This document shows, piece by piece, positions 34,045-43,030 of a stretch of 64,000 bases of DNA. Source of the DNA: Pseudoalteromonas sp. XMcav2-N (GTDB taxonomy: Bacteria; Pseudomonadota; Gammaproteobacteria; Enterobacterales; Alteromonadaceae); contig NZ_JAMXSF010000011.1 in NCBI RefSeq assembly GCF_024124545.1, forward strand, positions 114,829 to 178,828. The letters are read 5' to 3'. Below the pieces are notes generated by a model. It did not search any database and was not told the origin of the DNA. It was given only the letters and a program-made list of their open reading frames with translations. Both the position numbers and the translations under genes were made by a program. Numbering within the stretch: position 1 is the first letter of the stretch; every line of letters begins with the position of its first letter.

Positions 34045-36528
34045 ATGCAGTATCTTTATCTCTTTTTCTTATTGTGCTTTTCCTCCTTGGTTTACACTCG
34101 GGAAGTAGGCGATGTCGCCGATTTTATCTTTGCTGATCTGTATATTGATAAGCAAATCTTTCCTGAGGGCACAGAACTCATTACCCCAGATTATGATCAT
34201 TACTTTGTATCACAGGCCAATCTGAACACCTTGCTGGCCAGTGAATTAACCATCGATTTTGTCGGTAAAAAAGTGTCAGGTCAGTTGTGGGGGGAAACCG
34301 TGAACTTCTCCGTCGATGAGGAGAGCTTAGTCACTCTGGATGGTGAGCCCCATATAAGGACAGATCAGCTAAGCCAGCTCAACATAGCGTCAACCTTCAA
34401 TGCCCGAACTCAGGTACTCATTGTTGACACACAACAACGACACCCTAAGTCCCTGGAAAAAAAGCGCGAAGAGCGCAAACTCATCCTGACGGCCATGAAT
34501 AAAAAACGTGCCAACCAGGTGGTGTTAAAAGACCAGTACCAGTGGTACACAGCACCCTATGTCGATGTACAGCTGTCTGCTTCACAAAGTAAGCACAATA
34601 CAAACTCAACCGCCTATGTGACAATAAATCAGGACTTAGCACATCACCAGGCGAACATTGTCCTGACCGAATCCAATCAGGATCAGCTCAACGGCAAATT
34701 ACTGCTCACACGAGAACTTTCCGATAAGATTGAATACCAGGTTGGTGACTTGCAGGGAATTTCAGGTGTGTTACTTGATAGCAGTGGCGGCGGCCTGGGT
34801 ATTCAATACGGGACACAGCACAGTGCAGCTGGCAAGCCGCTGATTATTGAAGGTCATGCAGAACCCGGCAGTGATGTCGAATTATACCGTAATGACGCAT
34901 TATTTGATTTAGTACGTGTTAATGACAGTGGCCAGTATCGCTTTCGCCCGCTGCAGATTTATAACTCAGAGCATAGCTATCATCTGATGATCCAGCATCC
35001 CGACGGAAGGCGTGAACGTCGAGAGGTCATGACACAAGCTAAGTCAGGTTATAACGCCGGACAGTGGTATCCAACCATGACCGCCTATACAACAAAGGCC
35101 TCTGTACTGAGAAAAACACGCTTTAATCCCGAAGAGAAGTACATTAACCCGCAGTTTAACTATGTCCTGACCGATCAGGATGAGATCAATTTTGGCAAAG
35201 AGTGGCTGTACAACCTGCGACAAAAAAAGTCATTGTATTATCTCGGCTGGGAGCGTATTGGGCAGCCGGGTAAGGCAAAATGGCATGTCAAAGCAGGTAA
35301 AGACGAACACTGGTATTATGACTTTAAGTGGCTCAAGCCGCTTAGTGAAGTACACAACGTCAGCCTGTCCGCACAACAAGGAATTGGCCTCTTTGGCTCA
35401 GAAAAGATCAATACATTAAGCTATGAACTCAATCTCTCCGACTGGCAGGCCAGCTCCTCGTTTGGCCTCAGCCGGATAAACAAAGTACAGTTCAAATCTT
35501 TGGATACTTATCTCAGCTATCGTTCAGGGTCCGGGAGCCTCGCAGGCAGCTTCGGCCACATTGAAGGCGGCGACTCCAGGGAACAAAGCTATTCACTGAT
35601 AGGCAGTTTGAGCGGTAACTGGGGAAGAGCCAGACTCAACTGGAATAAAACCCAGGGGCTGTTTGAGCTGAACACGCTCGCTTTAAGTTATGCCCATCAG
35701 TTTGCCGGGTACTACGGTACCTTGCAGCTGAGACGGTCACTGTCTGAGCGCCGTAATGTCTCATCGCTGACCCTGTCAAAAACCTTTGATAGTCTGGCTA
35801 TCAGCGCCAATGCCGCCTATCACGAAGCCAGTGGCTGGCAATTTGGTCTGTCGTGCTCATTTTCATTCTATGGTCCCAGCCCATTGAACACCATGACCAG
35901 CCAGAGTGCCAGACACAACAGCGCACTGAAAATTCGTGCTTTTTATGACAGAAACAGCAACCAACGCTTTGACGCCTCCGAGCCCTATCTGCCTCATGTC
36001 ACCATTATGCATAATGGCAATGAGGCCGACATGCTGGAACAGGGAGATGAAAAAACCTTGTTATATCTGCCAGGCAACCGCCCGGCAACCTTAGAGATAG
36101 AACACAACGAAATGGATGCACTCTACCTGCAACCTGAGTTTGGCCTGATTGAAGCCAACCTGCACCCTGGGGCAAACCAGACACTCGACATCCCCTTTCA
36201 CCTGCAGTTTGAGGCCGAGGGTCTGATCATACTGACGAATAAAAATGGCGAAGAGGCCGATATCAGTGGCCGGATCCCGATTGCACTGACCCGCCTGACA
36301 AGTGGCGAAAAAACCGTGCTTTACACAGAGCCAGACGGTTTTTTCTTTTTTGATAAGCTCAAACAAGGGGCGTACCATCTGGAAATCTCTCCAGACTATA
36401 TCGAGGATAAAGCACTTACCTGCGATCCTTGCCAGTTATCATTTACATTGAACGAACAGAGTGAGCAACTAGTGGTGCTGGATGACTTGAGGCTTATTCC
36501 GAATGACATTGCTGACGCAGTCCACTAG
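34045..36528 (+). CDS. Outer-membrane usher of a non-classical (CS1/alternate-like) pilus system
   Basis: 827 aa. Signal-like start (MQYLYLFFLLCFSSLVYT). The middle has usher features: the plug-type GHAEPGSDVELYRND segment and a long run of beta-barrel strands (LSYRSGSGSLAGSFGHIEGG and similar). The C-terminal ~200 residues contain an SD-repeat-like element (KIRAFYDRNSNQRFDASEPY) and a soluble sandwich. Size and layout match alternate-family ushers rather than FimD. No tip adhesin gene follows. The start overlaps the tail of the terminator and lacks a good RBS, which implies low expression. Its stop overlaps the convergent AraC gene by 3 bp. Confidence 0.72.
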   Translation: MQYLYLFFLLCFSSLVYTREVGDVADFIFADLYIDKQIFPEGTELITPDYDHYFVSQANLNTLLASELTIDFVGKKVSGQLWGETVNFSVDEESLVTLDGEPHIRTDQLSQLNIASTFNARTQVLIVDTQQRHPKSLEKKREERKLILTAMNKKRANQVVLKDQYQWYTAPYVDVQLSASQSKHNTNSTAYVTINQDLAHHQANIVLTESNQDQLNGKLLLTRELSDKIEYQVGDLQGISGVLLDSSGGGLGIQYGTQHSAAGKPLIIEGHAEPGSDVELYRNDALFDLVRVNDSGQYRFRPLQIYNSEHSYHLMIQHPDGRRERREVMTQAKSGYNAGQWYPTMTAYTTKASVLRKTRFNPEEKYINPQFNYVLTDQDEINFGKEWLYNLRQKKSLYYLGWERIGQPGKAKWHVKAGKDEHWYYDFKWLKPLSEVHNVSLSAQQGIGLFGSEKINTLSYELNLSDWQASSSFGLSRINKVQFKSLDTYLSYRSGSGSLAGSFGHIEGGDSREQSYSLIGSLSGNWGRARLNWNKTQGLFELNTLALSYAHQFAGYYGTLQLRRSLSERRNVSSLTLSKTFDSLAISANAAYHEASGWQFGLSCSFSFYGPSPLNTMTSQSARHNSALKIRAFYDRNSNQRFDASEPYLPHVTIMHNGNEADMLEQGDEKTLLYLPGNRPATLEIEHNEMDALYLQPEFGLIEANLHPGANQTLDIPFHLQFEAEGLIILTNKNGEEADISGRIPIALTRLTSGEKTVLYTEPDGFFFFDKLKQGAYHLEISPDYIEDKALTCDPCQLSFTLNEQSEQLVVLDDLRLIPNDIADAVH

Positions 36529-37364
36529 CGCTTTCGCCAACTAAACTGACGGCGATATGCGGTGGGCGTCATGCCCGTCTGAGTTTTAAAAAACTGATTG
36601 AAATACGCCGCACTACTAAACCCACACTGCTGTGCCACCACGCTAATAGGACGACGCTCTGTCGCCAGCAAATGCTGAGCTCGCTGACGTCGCTGTAACG
36701 CACAATACTGTGAAAACGAGCAGCCAAGCTCATTTTGAAACCAGCGTTTTAAGGTTGCTCTGCTGACATTAACATGGCTCGCACATTCAGCCAGGCTTGG
36801 TTGCTCAGCGACTCGGTTGGCGATAAATGCCTGCACACTGGCCAGACGCTCACTGTTACGCGAATAGCCAGATTGGAACCCGATTGCCGGGCTGGCCTGC
36901 AGTTCATCCAGTATCTCACACAACAAAGTTATCCGACGCAGCGGACTTGCAACGTGAAGCGCCAGACAAGATTCACGGACACGCTCTGCAGTCTCTCGAT
37001 TAAACACCAGGCCACTTTCAATGCCATCCAGCCAATGCTGTATTGCTGCCAACTCAGGTATCCGGCCTCCCAGTAAAGCCTTTGGCCACAACACCACGAC
37101 TACCAGTTCTGCTGTCTCATAGGGTACCTGGCAATCCCAGGTATGAGATACGCCCGGTGCGATCAGGGCCAGATCTATGTCAGCAAACTCATGGATCGCC
37201 TCGCCAATAAATCCACGACCTCGGGCACCCAGTGTGAGGATCAACTCGAAGCAGTCATGCTGATGCCACTCAAACAAGACACCCTGCTCAGCAATATGTT
37301 TCACCCGTACGGACTGATTCAGTGCAAATCGCACCGGGGCAGGTTTACCAGTATTCAATGTCAA
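36525..37364 (-). CDS. AraC family transcriptional regulator (cupin N-terminus)
   Basis: 279 aa. The N-terminal cupin-like domain includes FEWHQHDCFELILTLGARGRG, and the C-terminal HTH pair is VNVSRATLKRWFQNEL and VVAQQCGFSSAAYFNQFFKTQ, followed by TGMTPTAYRRQF. The first codon is TTG (37364); no ATG exists nearby, so the start is uncertain. It is convergent with the usher gene and divergent from the HAD phosphatase. Targets are unknown. Confidence 0.87.
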   Translation of the reverse strand: MTLNTGKPAPVRFALNQSVRVKHIAEQGVLFEWHQHDCFELILTLGARGRGFIGEAIHEFADIDLALIAPGVSHTWDCQVPYETAELVVVVLWPKALLGGRIPELAAIQHWLDGIESGLVFNRETAERVRESCLALHVASPLRRITLLCEILDELQASPAIGFQSGYSRNSERLASVQAFIANRVAEQPSLAECASHVNVSRATLKRWFQNELGCSFSQYCALQRRQRAQHLLATERRPISVVAQQCGFSSAAYFNQFFKTQTGMTPTAYRRQFSWRKR

Positions 37365-37460
37365 ATTTAAGCCGATATTTAAGTATTTTGAGCCAATAAC
37401 TAAAATACTAAGTTGTCAGTTTGGCAAAGTAAACACTCGATTTTGTACCCGGAAGTAACT

Positions 37461-38213
37461 ATGAATTTTGTTTTTGATTTGGATGGCACCACCGTATTCC
37501 ATGCCCAGCGCATGCAAGACGACATTAAACATGCCCTGCTAGCGCTGGAGCGCAGTGGTAGCAATCTGTATTTTGCCACGGCCCGGCCACTCAGAGATAC
37601 CTTGCCGGTGTTGCCTGAATGCTTCTGGCATCACCCCATCATTGGTTGTAATGGCGCCATGTTCAGTCAGAACAAAGCCGTGATCAACGCCCATAGCTTC
37701 GACCCCGCTCAGGTGCAAATCCTGCTCTGCTGGCTGGATAATCACGAGATAGCGTACTTATTTGACGGCCTCTGGCAGTATGCCATCTCCGATAAGCCTC
37801 ACCATTTTCATCAACATGTGGCCGAACTTGGCATCCCACCGGGCAGCAATCAGACACTAAGACAAGAGCCCATCGTGAAATTGCTGGTGTTAGAGGATGA
37901 GCATCATGATCAGGTTAAGCAAGTGTGTGAACAGACACTAAACAACTTTGAAATCTATCATCACAATGGCCATCATTGCTTTGATCTGGTGCCCGCACAC
38001 AGCAACAAGCTCACGGCACTGCTGGAGCTTGGCCTGAATATGCAGCAAACCGTGTGTTTTGGTAACGATGTCAATGACATTGCAATGCTCGAAGCAGCCC
38101 GGCAGGCCTATGTTGTCGGCGAACAAATAGCGCCAAATTGTGATTTCATCCGCCTGACAGAAGACAGTGTGGCTGATACACTGCGCCAGCTGGCAGACGA
38201 ATTTAGAGAATAA
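37461..38213 (+). CDS. HAD-IIB family hydrolase (Cof-type phosphatase)
   Basis: 250 aa from ATG 37461, which has GGAAG upstream; the frame opens earlier at 37413. Motif I is FDLDGTT (nucleophile Asp), motif II is in YFATARP, and motif IV is CFGNDVNDIAML, with a cap domain between. Such enzymes dephosphorylate small sugar phosphates or cofactors in the cytoplasm. The next gene starts 2 bp after its stop, so the two are probably co-translated. Confidence 0.9.
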   Translation: MNFVFDLDGTTVFHAQRMQDDIKHALLALERSGSNLYFATARPLRDTLPVLPECFWHHPIIGCNGAMFSQNKAVINAHSFDPAQVQILLCWLDNHEIAYLFDGLWQYAISDKPHHFHQHVAELGIPPGSNQTLRQEPIVKLLVLEDEHHDQVKQVCEQTLNNFEIYHHNGHHCFDLVPAHSNKLTALLELGLNMQQTVCFGNDVNDIAMLEAARQAYVVGEQIAPNCDFIRLTEDSVADTLRQLADEFRE

Positions 38214-38215
38214 GA

Positions 38216-38701
38216 ATGAACAAAGAACCTTATACTTCGCCCATCACGGAATACACAGATGAAGACGATAGGCAGCAAGGTTTAGCCAATACACTGGGAA
38301 TTGGTTTGCTGATGATTATACTGAGCCTGTTTCTGTTGGACCTGCCCGATAAAACATCATTAAGAGAGGTGTCAGGTCAGTTGGGAGAACCCTATTTGTC
38401 CAGTACCGCCTGTGGTAAAGCTAAGTGCTATTTCATCAAGATAAACACCGGCAGTACCCAAATGGTGTTGCACAAAAAAACCAATGCGCCTCTAAAGCCG
38501 GGCGACAATGTGCAATTACTGGTCAAGTATCGCGCTGATATTTCGGCATATACCGTGTATGAAGTAAGCAGAGGTGAGGTTACACTCAAAAGCTATTCGC
38601 GGTTTGTTTTGGAAAACAATCTCTGGAGATTATTCCTGTTTATTGCTGGCCTGGGTTTGTGCGCAATCGCGTTTGCACTTCGCAAAAAGCCTGATTACTG
38701 A
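38216..38701 (+). CDS. Hypothetical membrane protein with two TM segments
   Basis: 161 aa. TM helices at residues ~26-43 (LGIGLLMIILSLFLLDL) and ~139-155 (LFLFIAGLGLCAIAFAL). The region between them is a small soluble domain with a Cys pair (TACGKAKCYF). It starts 2 bp after the HAD gene. I do not recognise a family; a periplasmic or cytoplasmic sensor-like loop between two helices is possible. Confidence 0.65.
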   Translation: MNKEPYTSPITEYTDEDDRQQGLANTLGIGLLMIILSLFLLDLPDKTSLREVSGQLGEPYLSSTACGKAKCYFIKINTGSTQMVLHKKTNAPLKPGDNVQLLVKYRADISAYTVYEVSRGEVTLKSYSRFVLENNLWRLFLFIAGLGLCAIAFALRKKPDY

Positions 38702-38806
38702 CTGCCGGCCTGTGTAAAGCCATATCAGGTTATACTGCAATAACCTTCCCCCCCAGCCGCGATTTAATGCTAAAATCGCGGCAATTGAATCTAATGAGCA
38801 CCCCTT

Positions 38807-40399
38807 ATGCTGTCTTGTAACAACATCACCATGCAGTTTGGCGCCAAGCCGCTGTTTGAAAATATCTCGGTCAAATTTGGCGACGGTAATCGCTACGGTC
38901 TGATCGGCGCCAATGGCTGTGGTAAATCGACCTTTATGAAGATCCTCAGCAAAGAACTGGAGGCCAGCGCAGGCAACGTCTCTTATGATCCGAATGAGCG
39001 CATTGCTAAGCTAAATCAGGATCAGTTTGCCTACGAGGAATTCTCGGTGGTCGATACGGTGATCATGGGTCACAAAGAGCTATGGGAAGTGAAACAGGAG
39101 CGTGACCGCATTTATGCTTTGCCGGAAATGAGTGAAGAAGACGGCATGAAAGTGGCCGATCTTGAAACTCAATTCGCAGAGATGGATGGGTATGCCGCCG
39201 AAGCCAAAGCCGGTGAGCTGCTGCTGGGCGTGGGCATCCCAACAGAGCAACACTACGGACCTATGTCAGAAGTGGCACCTGGCTGGAAACTGCGGGTGTT
39301 GCTGGCACAGGTACTGTTTGCCGAGCCAGATATCATGCTGCTCGACGAACCGACCAACAACCTGGACATTTATACCATCAAGTGGTTGGAAGACGTACTC
39401 AATCAACGTGACTGCACCATGATCATCATCTCGCACGATCGTCACTTTTTGAACTCGGTGTGTACCCACATGGCCGATATCGACTATGGTGAGCTGCGTA
39501 TTTATCCGGGCAACTATGACGAATACATGCTGGCAGCCACTCAGGCGCGGGAGCGTCTGCTTGCTGACAACGCCAAGAAGAAAGCCCAGATCACTGAACT
39601 TCAGCAATTTGTTTCTCGCTTCTCAGCGAATGCTTCTAAAGCGAAGCAAGCCACTTCACGTGCCAAACAGATTGATAAGATCCAGCTAGAAGAAGTTAAG
39701 GCTTCAAGCCGTCAAAATCCGTTTATTCGCTTCGAGCAGTCCAAACAATTGTTCCGCAATGCGCTGGAGCTGGAAACCCTGTCTCAAGGCTATGAAGACG
39801 TGCTGTTCAGTGGCCTCAATGGCTTGGTTGAAGTAGGTGAAAAAGTCGCCATCATTGGTGAAAACGGCGTAGGTAAAACGACTCTGCTTAACACCCTGGC
39901 TGGGCGTATGGCGCCTAAGTCGGGCGCGTTTAAGTGGTCTGAGAACGCCAACATTGGTTACTATGCCCAGGATCACGCGGACGAATTCGAAAAAGACCTG
40001 GACCTGTTCCAGTGGATGGAACAATGGCAGCAGGAAGGTGACGACGAGCAGGTCGTACGGGGTTTCCTGGGTCGTATGCTGTTCTCACAAAACGACATTA
40101 AAAAGTCAGTTAAGGTGATTTCCGGGGGTGAGCAAGGTCGCATGCTGTTTGGTAAGCTGATGATGCACAAGCCTAACATTCTGTTGATGGATGAACCGAC
40201 CAACCACATGGACATGGAATCCATTGAATCATTGAATATGGCACTGGAACAGTACGAAGGCACCTTGTTCTTCGTGTCACACGACCGCCAGTTCGTATCG
40301 TCTTTGGCCACCCGTATCTGGGAAATCAAAGACGGTCAGATCATTGACTTCCAGGGGACTTATGACGAGTACCTGGCAAAACAGGCTGCTGAACAGTAA
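38807..40399 (+). CDS. ybiT: ABC-F family ATPase YbiT
   Basis: 530 aa, the same length as E. coli YbiT. Two ABC domains: Walker [10 protein letters not shown] and GENGVGKTT, Walker [13 protein letters not shown] and [12 protein letters not shown]. The signature is degenerate in the first domain ([10 protein letters not shown]) and ISGGEQGRM in the second. The inter-domain linker ([20 protein letters not shown] and onward) is typical of ABC-F proteins, which act on the ribosome rather than in transport. A terminator follows the gene. Confidence 0.95.
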   Translation: MLSCNNITMQFGAKPLFENISVKFGDGNRYGLIGANGCGKSTFMKILSKELEASAGNVSYDPNERIAKLNQDQFAYEEFSVVDTVIMGHKELWEVKQERDRIYALPEMSEEDGMKVADLETQFAEMDGYAAEAKAGELLLGVGIPTEQHYGPMSEVAPGWKLRVLLAQVLFAEPDIMLLDEPTNNLDIYTIKWLEDVLNQRDCTMIIISHDRHFLNSVCTHMADIDYGELRIYPGNYDEYMLAATQARERLLADNAKKKAQITELQQFVSRFSANASKAKQATSRAKQIDKIQLEEVKASSRQNPFIRFEQSKQLFRNALELETLSQGYEDVLFSGLNGLVEVGEKVAIIGENGVGKTTLLNTLAGRMAPKSGAFKWSENANIGYYAQDHADEFEKDLDLFQWMEQWQQEGDDEQVVRGFLGRMLFSQNDIKKSVKVISGGEQGRMLFGKLMMHKPNILLMDEPTNHMDMESIESLNMALEQYEGTLFFVSHDRQFVSSLATRIWEIKDGQIIDFQGTYDEYLAKQAAEQ

Positions 40400-40409
40400 G
40401 CCTGTTTAT

Positions 40410-40437
40410 CTGGCCGTACCCTGCGGCCAGAATTTCT
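40410..40437 (+). terminator. Terminator after ybiT
   Basis: CTGGCCG-TACCCTG-CGGCCAG followed by AATTTCTT; it starts 11 bp past the stop. A second weaker inverted repeat (ACAGGCT / AGCCTGT) overlaps the stop codon. Confidence 0.65.
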
Positions 40438-40657
40438 TCCAAAGTGTTTCATTTGCCTTCCCTGCATTTTCACGCTGACTTAAATTTCGCAGCGCCTCAA
40501 AAAATTAAATAAACAATTATATCAATACGTTAGTTAGCCATTTCTATTTAACCCAATCTAAAATATTTCTATTTTTCTCACTTTGTAAAAAATCGCTAGG
40601 ATTTCACCCTTGCTGGTTAGGCATGGTGAAAGCGTCTTTTTTACAGGAAAAATAATC

Positions 40658-42313
40658 ATGAAAATCACACTCCCCTGTTCAACACTGATATTGCTGACAA
40701 TCTGTTCACCGACACTAGCCGGGAATTCTCCCTCCCCCATTGAACCCATTATGGTCACACTTCCGGCTGGCAGTTTCGCAATGGGCAGCTCTGACAATGA
40801 AAACAGCCAGCCCGTTCATTCGGTCACACTGCCCGAGTTCAGTCTGGGCAAATATGAAGTGACGGTCAGAGAGTACCGACGCTTCGTCGAAGCCACCGGT
40901 TTTGTGGCGCCCCAGGAATGCTATCACCAGCTTGATGGATGGTTTATTGGCAACACACCGGGCAGCTGGGATAACAACAGCCTGACGGACAACGATTTCC
41001 AGCCTGCTATCTGCGTAAGCTGGACTGGCGCTAAAGCTTATGTAGACTGGCTGGCAAAAACGACGGGGAAGCCCTATCGACTCCCCAGTGAAGCCGAATG
41101 GGAGTATGCAGCACATGGGGGGACAACAAGCGGCTTTTACTTTGGCGATGATCCCAAGCATCCTTCAGTGTGTCAGTATGAGAATACAGCAGATCTCAGT
41201 GGTGAAAACGAGTTACAACGCACTACCAACAGTACTTATGTGAACTTTGTTGACGGGTTTGCCGATTGCGTTGATCACGCGACCTATGCCAGTGTCGTCG
41301 GCATGTACCAGCCAAATCCCTACGGCTTGCACGATATGCTCAGCAATGTCGCTGAAATACTGGGTGATTGCTACCAGGACAATTATCAGCAAGCCAGCGA
41401 AAATGGCCGCGCCTTTCAATCAGGTCAATGCGAACGCCGCTCGGTAAGAGGCAGTAGCTGGCACTGGAATATCTGGCCGGTTACCCGTCGTGGAAGCATG
41501 CCCGAAGACTTTGCTGGTGCCGCCGAAGGGTTTCGTGTCGCACTGGACGGTCCTGCGCCGAAGCAAAGCAAAGCCTCCCGTCGATTCCAGCAGCAGCTCA
41601 TCATGGTACAAAAACAGGAGCAGCGACGCCGGGATCAGCAGTTTGCCTACCCTCAGCCGGTGACGAACTTAACCCTGTCACAGAACAATGGGTACGCCAC
41701 ACTGAGCTGGGACCGCAGTACACAAAAGGATATCTCAGGTTATCGAATCTATCGCAATCACAGCGCAGGCTCGATGTTTGAACTGATTGCCGACAATGTC
41801 ATTGATACTCAGTTTACCGATGCCAATGCCTCTCCCAATGTATACGAATATACGGTAGTTGCAGTGCGTCGCAACCTGCAAAGTAATTACAGCAACCTGG
41901 TCAAAACCAGCGGCAAAGCGCTGTCGGTGCCAGGTCGCATCGAGGCAGAGTATGCTTACGCCGTGACTGGTGCTAATACCGCCCGCACTTCAGACACAGA
42001 TGGACGCTTAAATCTGACCGGTGGCGATGGCATTGCTGAGGATGCTCAGCTTGATTATCAGATCAACGTTAGCAAAAGTGGCTACTATCGTCTTAGTTAT
42101 CGTATCGCCGGACCCCGCAACGGCAAAGGGTTTACCGTTAAAATCGATGGTAAACCAATCTCTGCGCACACGGTCCGTGGTACAGGCGGATACAATGACT
42201 GGCAAACACAACAAGGAGAACGTATTTATCTGGCTGCGGGTAAACATACACTAAAACTCCACTCTCACGACACCAACTGGAAGCTCAACTGGCTAGCACT
42301 ACATCAAGAATAA
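40658..42313 (+). CDS. Secreted FGE-sulfatase-like domain protein with FnIII-like and CBM6-like modules
   Basis: 551 aa from ATG 40658, with AGGAAA upstream; the TTG at 40610 is unlikely. Signal peptide MKITLPCSTLILLTICSPTLAG. Residues ~30-290 are a formylglycine-generating-enzyme-type domain: LPAGSFAMGSSDNENSQPVH at the start, YRLPSEAEWEYAAHGG in the middle, RGSSWHWNIWPVTRRG and GFRVALDG at the end. Residues ~330-415 form an FnIII-like module (VTNLTLSQNNGYATLSW, YRIYRN, YEYTVVAVR). Residues ~425-551 look like a CBM6/CBM35 (RIEAEYAYAV, GYYRLSYRIA, HTLKLHSHDTNWKLNWLAL). Many such domains lack FGE activity, so the role (carbohydrate-surface binding or protein processing outside the cell) is inferred. 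Confidence 0.8.
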   Translation: MKITLPCSTLILLTICSPTLAGNSPSPIEPIMVTLPAGSFAMGSSDNENSQPVHSVTLPEFSLGKYEVTVREYRRFVEATGFVAPQECYHQLDGWFIGNTPGSWDNNSLTDNDFQPAICVSWTGAKAYVDWLAKTTGKPYRLPSEAEWEYAAHGGTTSGFYFGDDPKHPSVCQYENTADLSGENELQRTTNSTYVNFVDGFADCVDHATYASVVGMYQPNPYGLHDMLSNVAEILGDCYQDNYQQASENGRAFQSGQCERRSVRGSSWHWNIWPVTRRGSMPEDFAGAAEGFRVALDGPAPKQSKASRRFQQQLIMVQKQEQRRRDQQFAYPQPVTNLTLSQNNGYATLSWDRSTQKDISGYRIYRNHSAGSMFELIADNVIDTQFTDANASPNVYEYTVVAVRRNLQSNYSNLVKTSGKALSVPGRIEAEYAYAVTGANTARTSDTDGRLNLTGGDGIAEDAQLDYQINVSKSGYYRLSYRIAGPRNGKGFTVKIDGKPISAHTVRGTGGYNDWQTQQGERIYLAAGKHTLKLHSHDTNWKLNWLALHQE

Positions 42314-42436
42314 CGATGAATTTGGGGAAACTCGCTTTCCCCACCTTGCCTAATTCGCATAAAACTGACTATTTTTATTAAGAATTGCGGATTTGACTGT
42401 CACTCAGATAGTCCACAATACGGAATGTATCGCCAC

Positions 42437-42931
42437 ATGTTCAAAAAGACCCTATGTTCGCTTTTACTAACCTGCTGCGCCGCCTCTGTCCATGCGCGTT
42501 CGTTATGTGACAGCCCTCAGTATCATGCCTTTGATTTCTGGGTAGGGGAATGGCGGGTCATGTCCAAGGGGCAATTTGCAGGCAACAGCAAAATCACTAA
42601 GATACTTAATGGGTGTGTGATTTTAGAAGAATATCAGGCTGTTTCCGGCTATCAGGGTAAAAGTCTGAATATCTTCGACAAGCAACAACAACAGTGGCAC
42701 CAGAGCTGGACTGACAACGCGGGGTTACTGCTGCAGCTCAATGGCAACAGGGACAATAACGGCATGGTATTGCAAGGTCCCGGGCAGGACAGTGAGGGAA
42801 AGCCCGTTTTACATCGCATTACCTGGCAACCAAAAAAGAACGATACGGTTCACCAGCACTGGCAGTCTTCCAGTAATAACGGCAAGTCCTGGCAAACCCT
42901 GTTTTATGGTATTTATCATAAGATCCAATAA
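42437..42931 (+). CDS. Hypothetical secreted protein (FDFWVGEW family)
   Basis: 164 aa from the ATG at 42437 (an ATG at 42425 adds four residues). Signal peptide MFKKTLCSLLLTCCAASVHA. The mature protein starts with the conserved pattern FDFWVGEWRV, followed by NGCVILEEYQ, GYQGKSLNIFD and WHQSWTDNAG, a family of beta-barrel-like proteins widespread in bacteria and without an assigned function. It stands alone between the FGE-like gene and a convergent secreted-protein gene. Confidence 0.75.
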   Translation: MFKKTLCSLLLTCCAASVHARSLCDSPQYHAFDFWVGEWRVMSKGQFAGNSKITKILNGCVILEEYQAVSGYQGKSLNIFDKQQQQWHQSWTDNAGLLLQLNGNRDNNGMVLQGPGQDSEGKPVLHRITWQPKKNDTVHQHWQSSSNNGKSWQTLFYGIYHKIQ

Positions 42932-42990
42932 GCGTTATAAACTCTGCTTAACAGCTCATCATAACAATTGTGCTCATTAGCTGCTCTGTA

Positions 42991-43020
42991 CGAAGCGCAC
43001 CGATAAGTCTGTGCGCTTCG
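42991..43020. terminator. Hairpin between convergent genes
   Basis: CGAAGCGCAC / GTGCGCTTCG: a 10-bp perfect stem with a 10-nt loop between stops at 42931 and 43031. There is no clear T-tract. Confidence 0.55.
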
Positions 43021-43030
43021 CGTTTACCCG

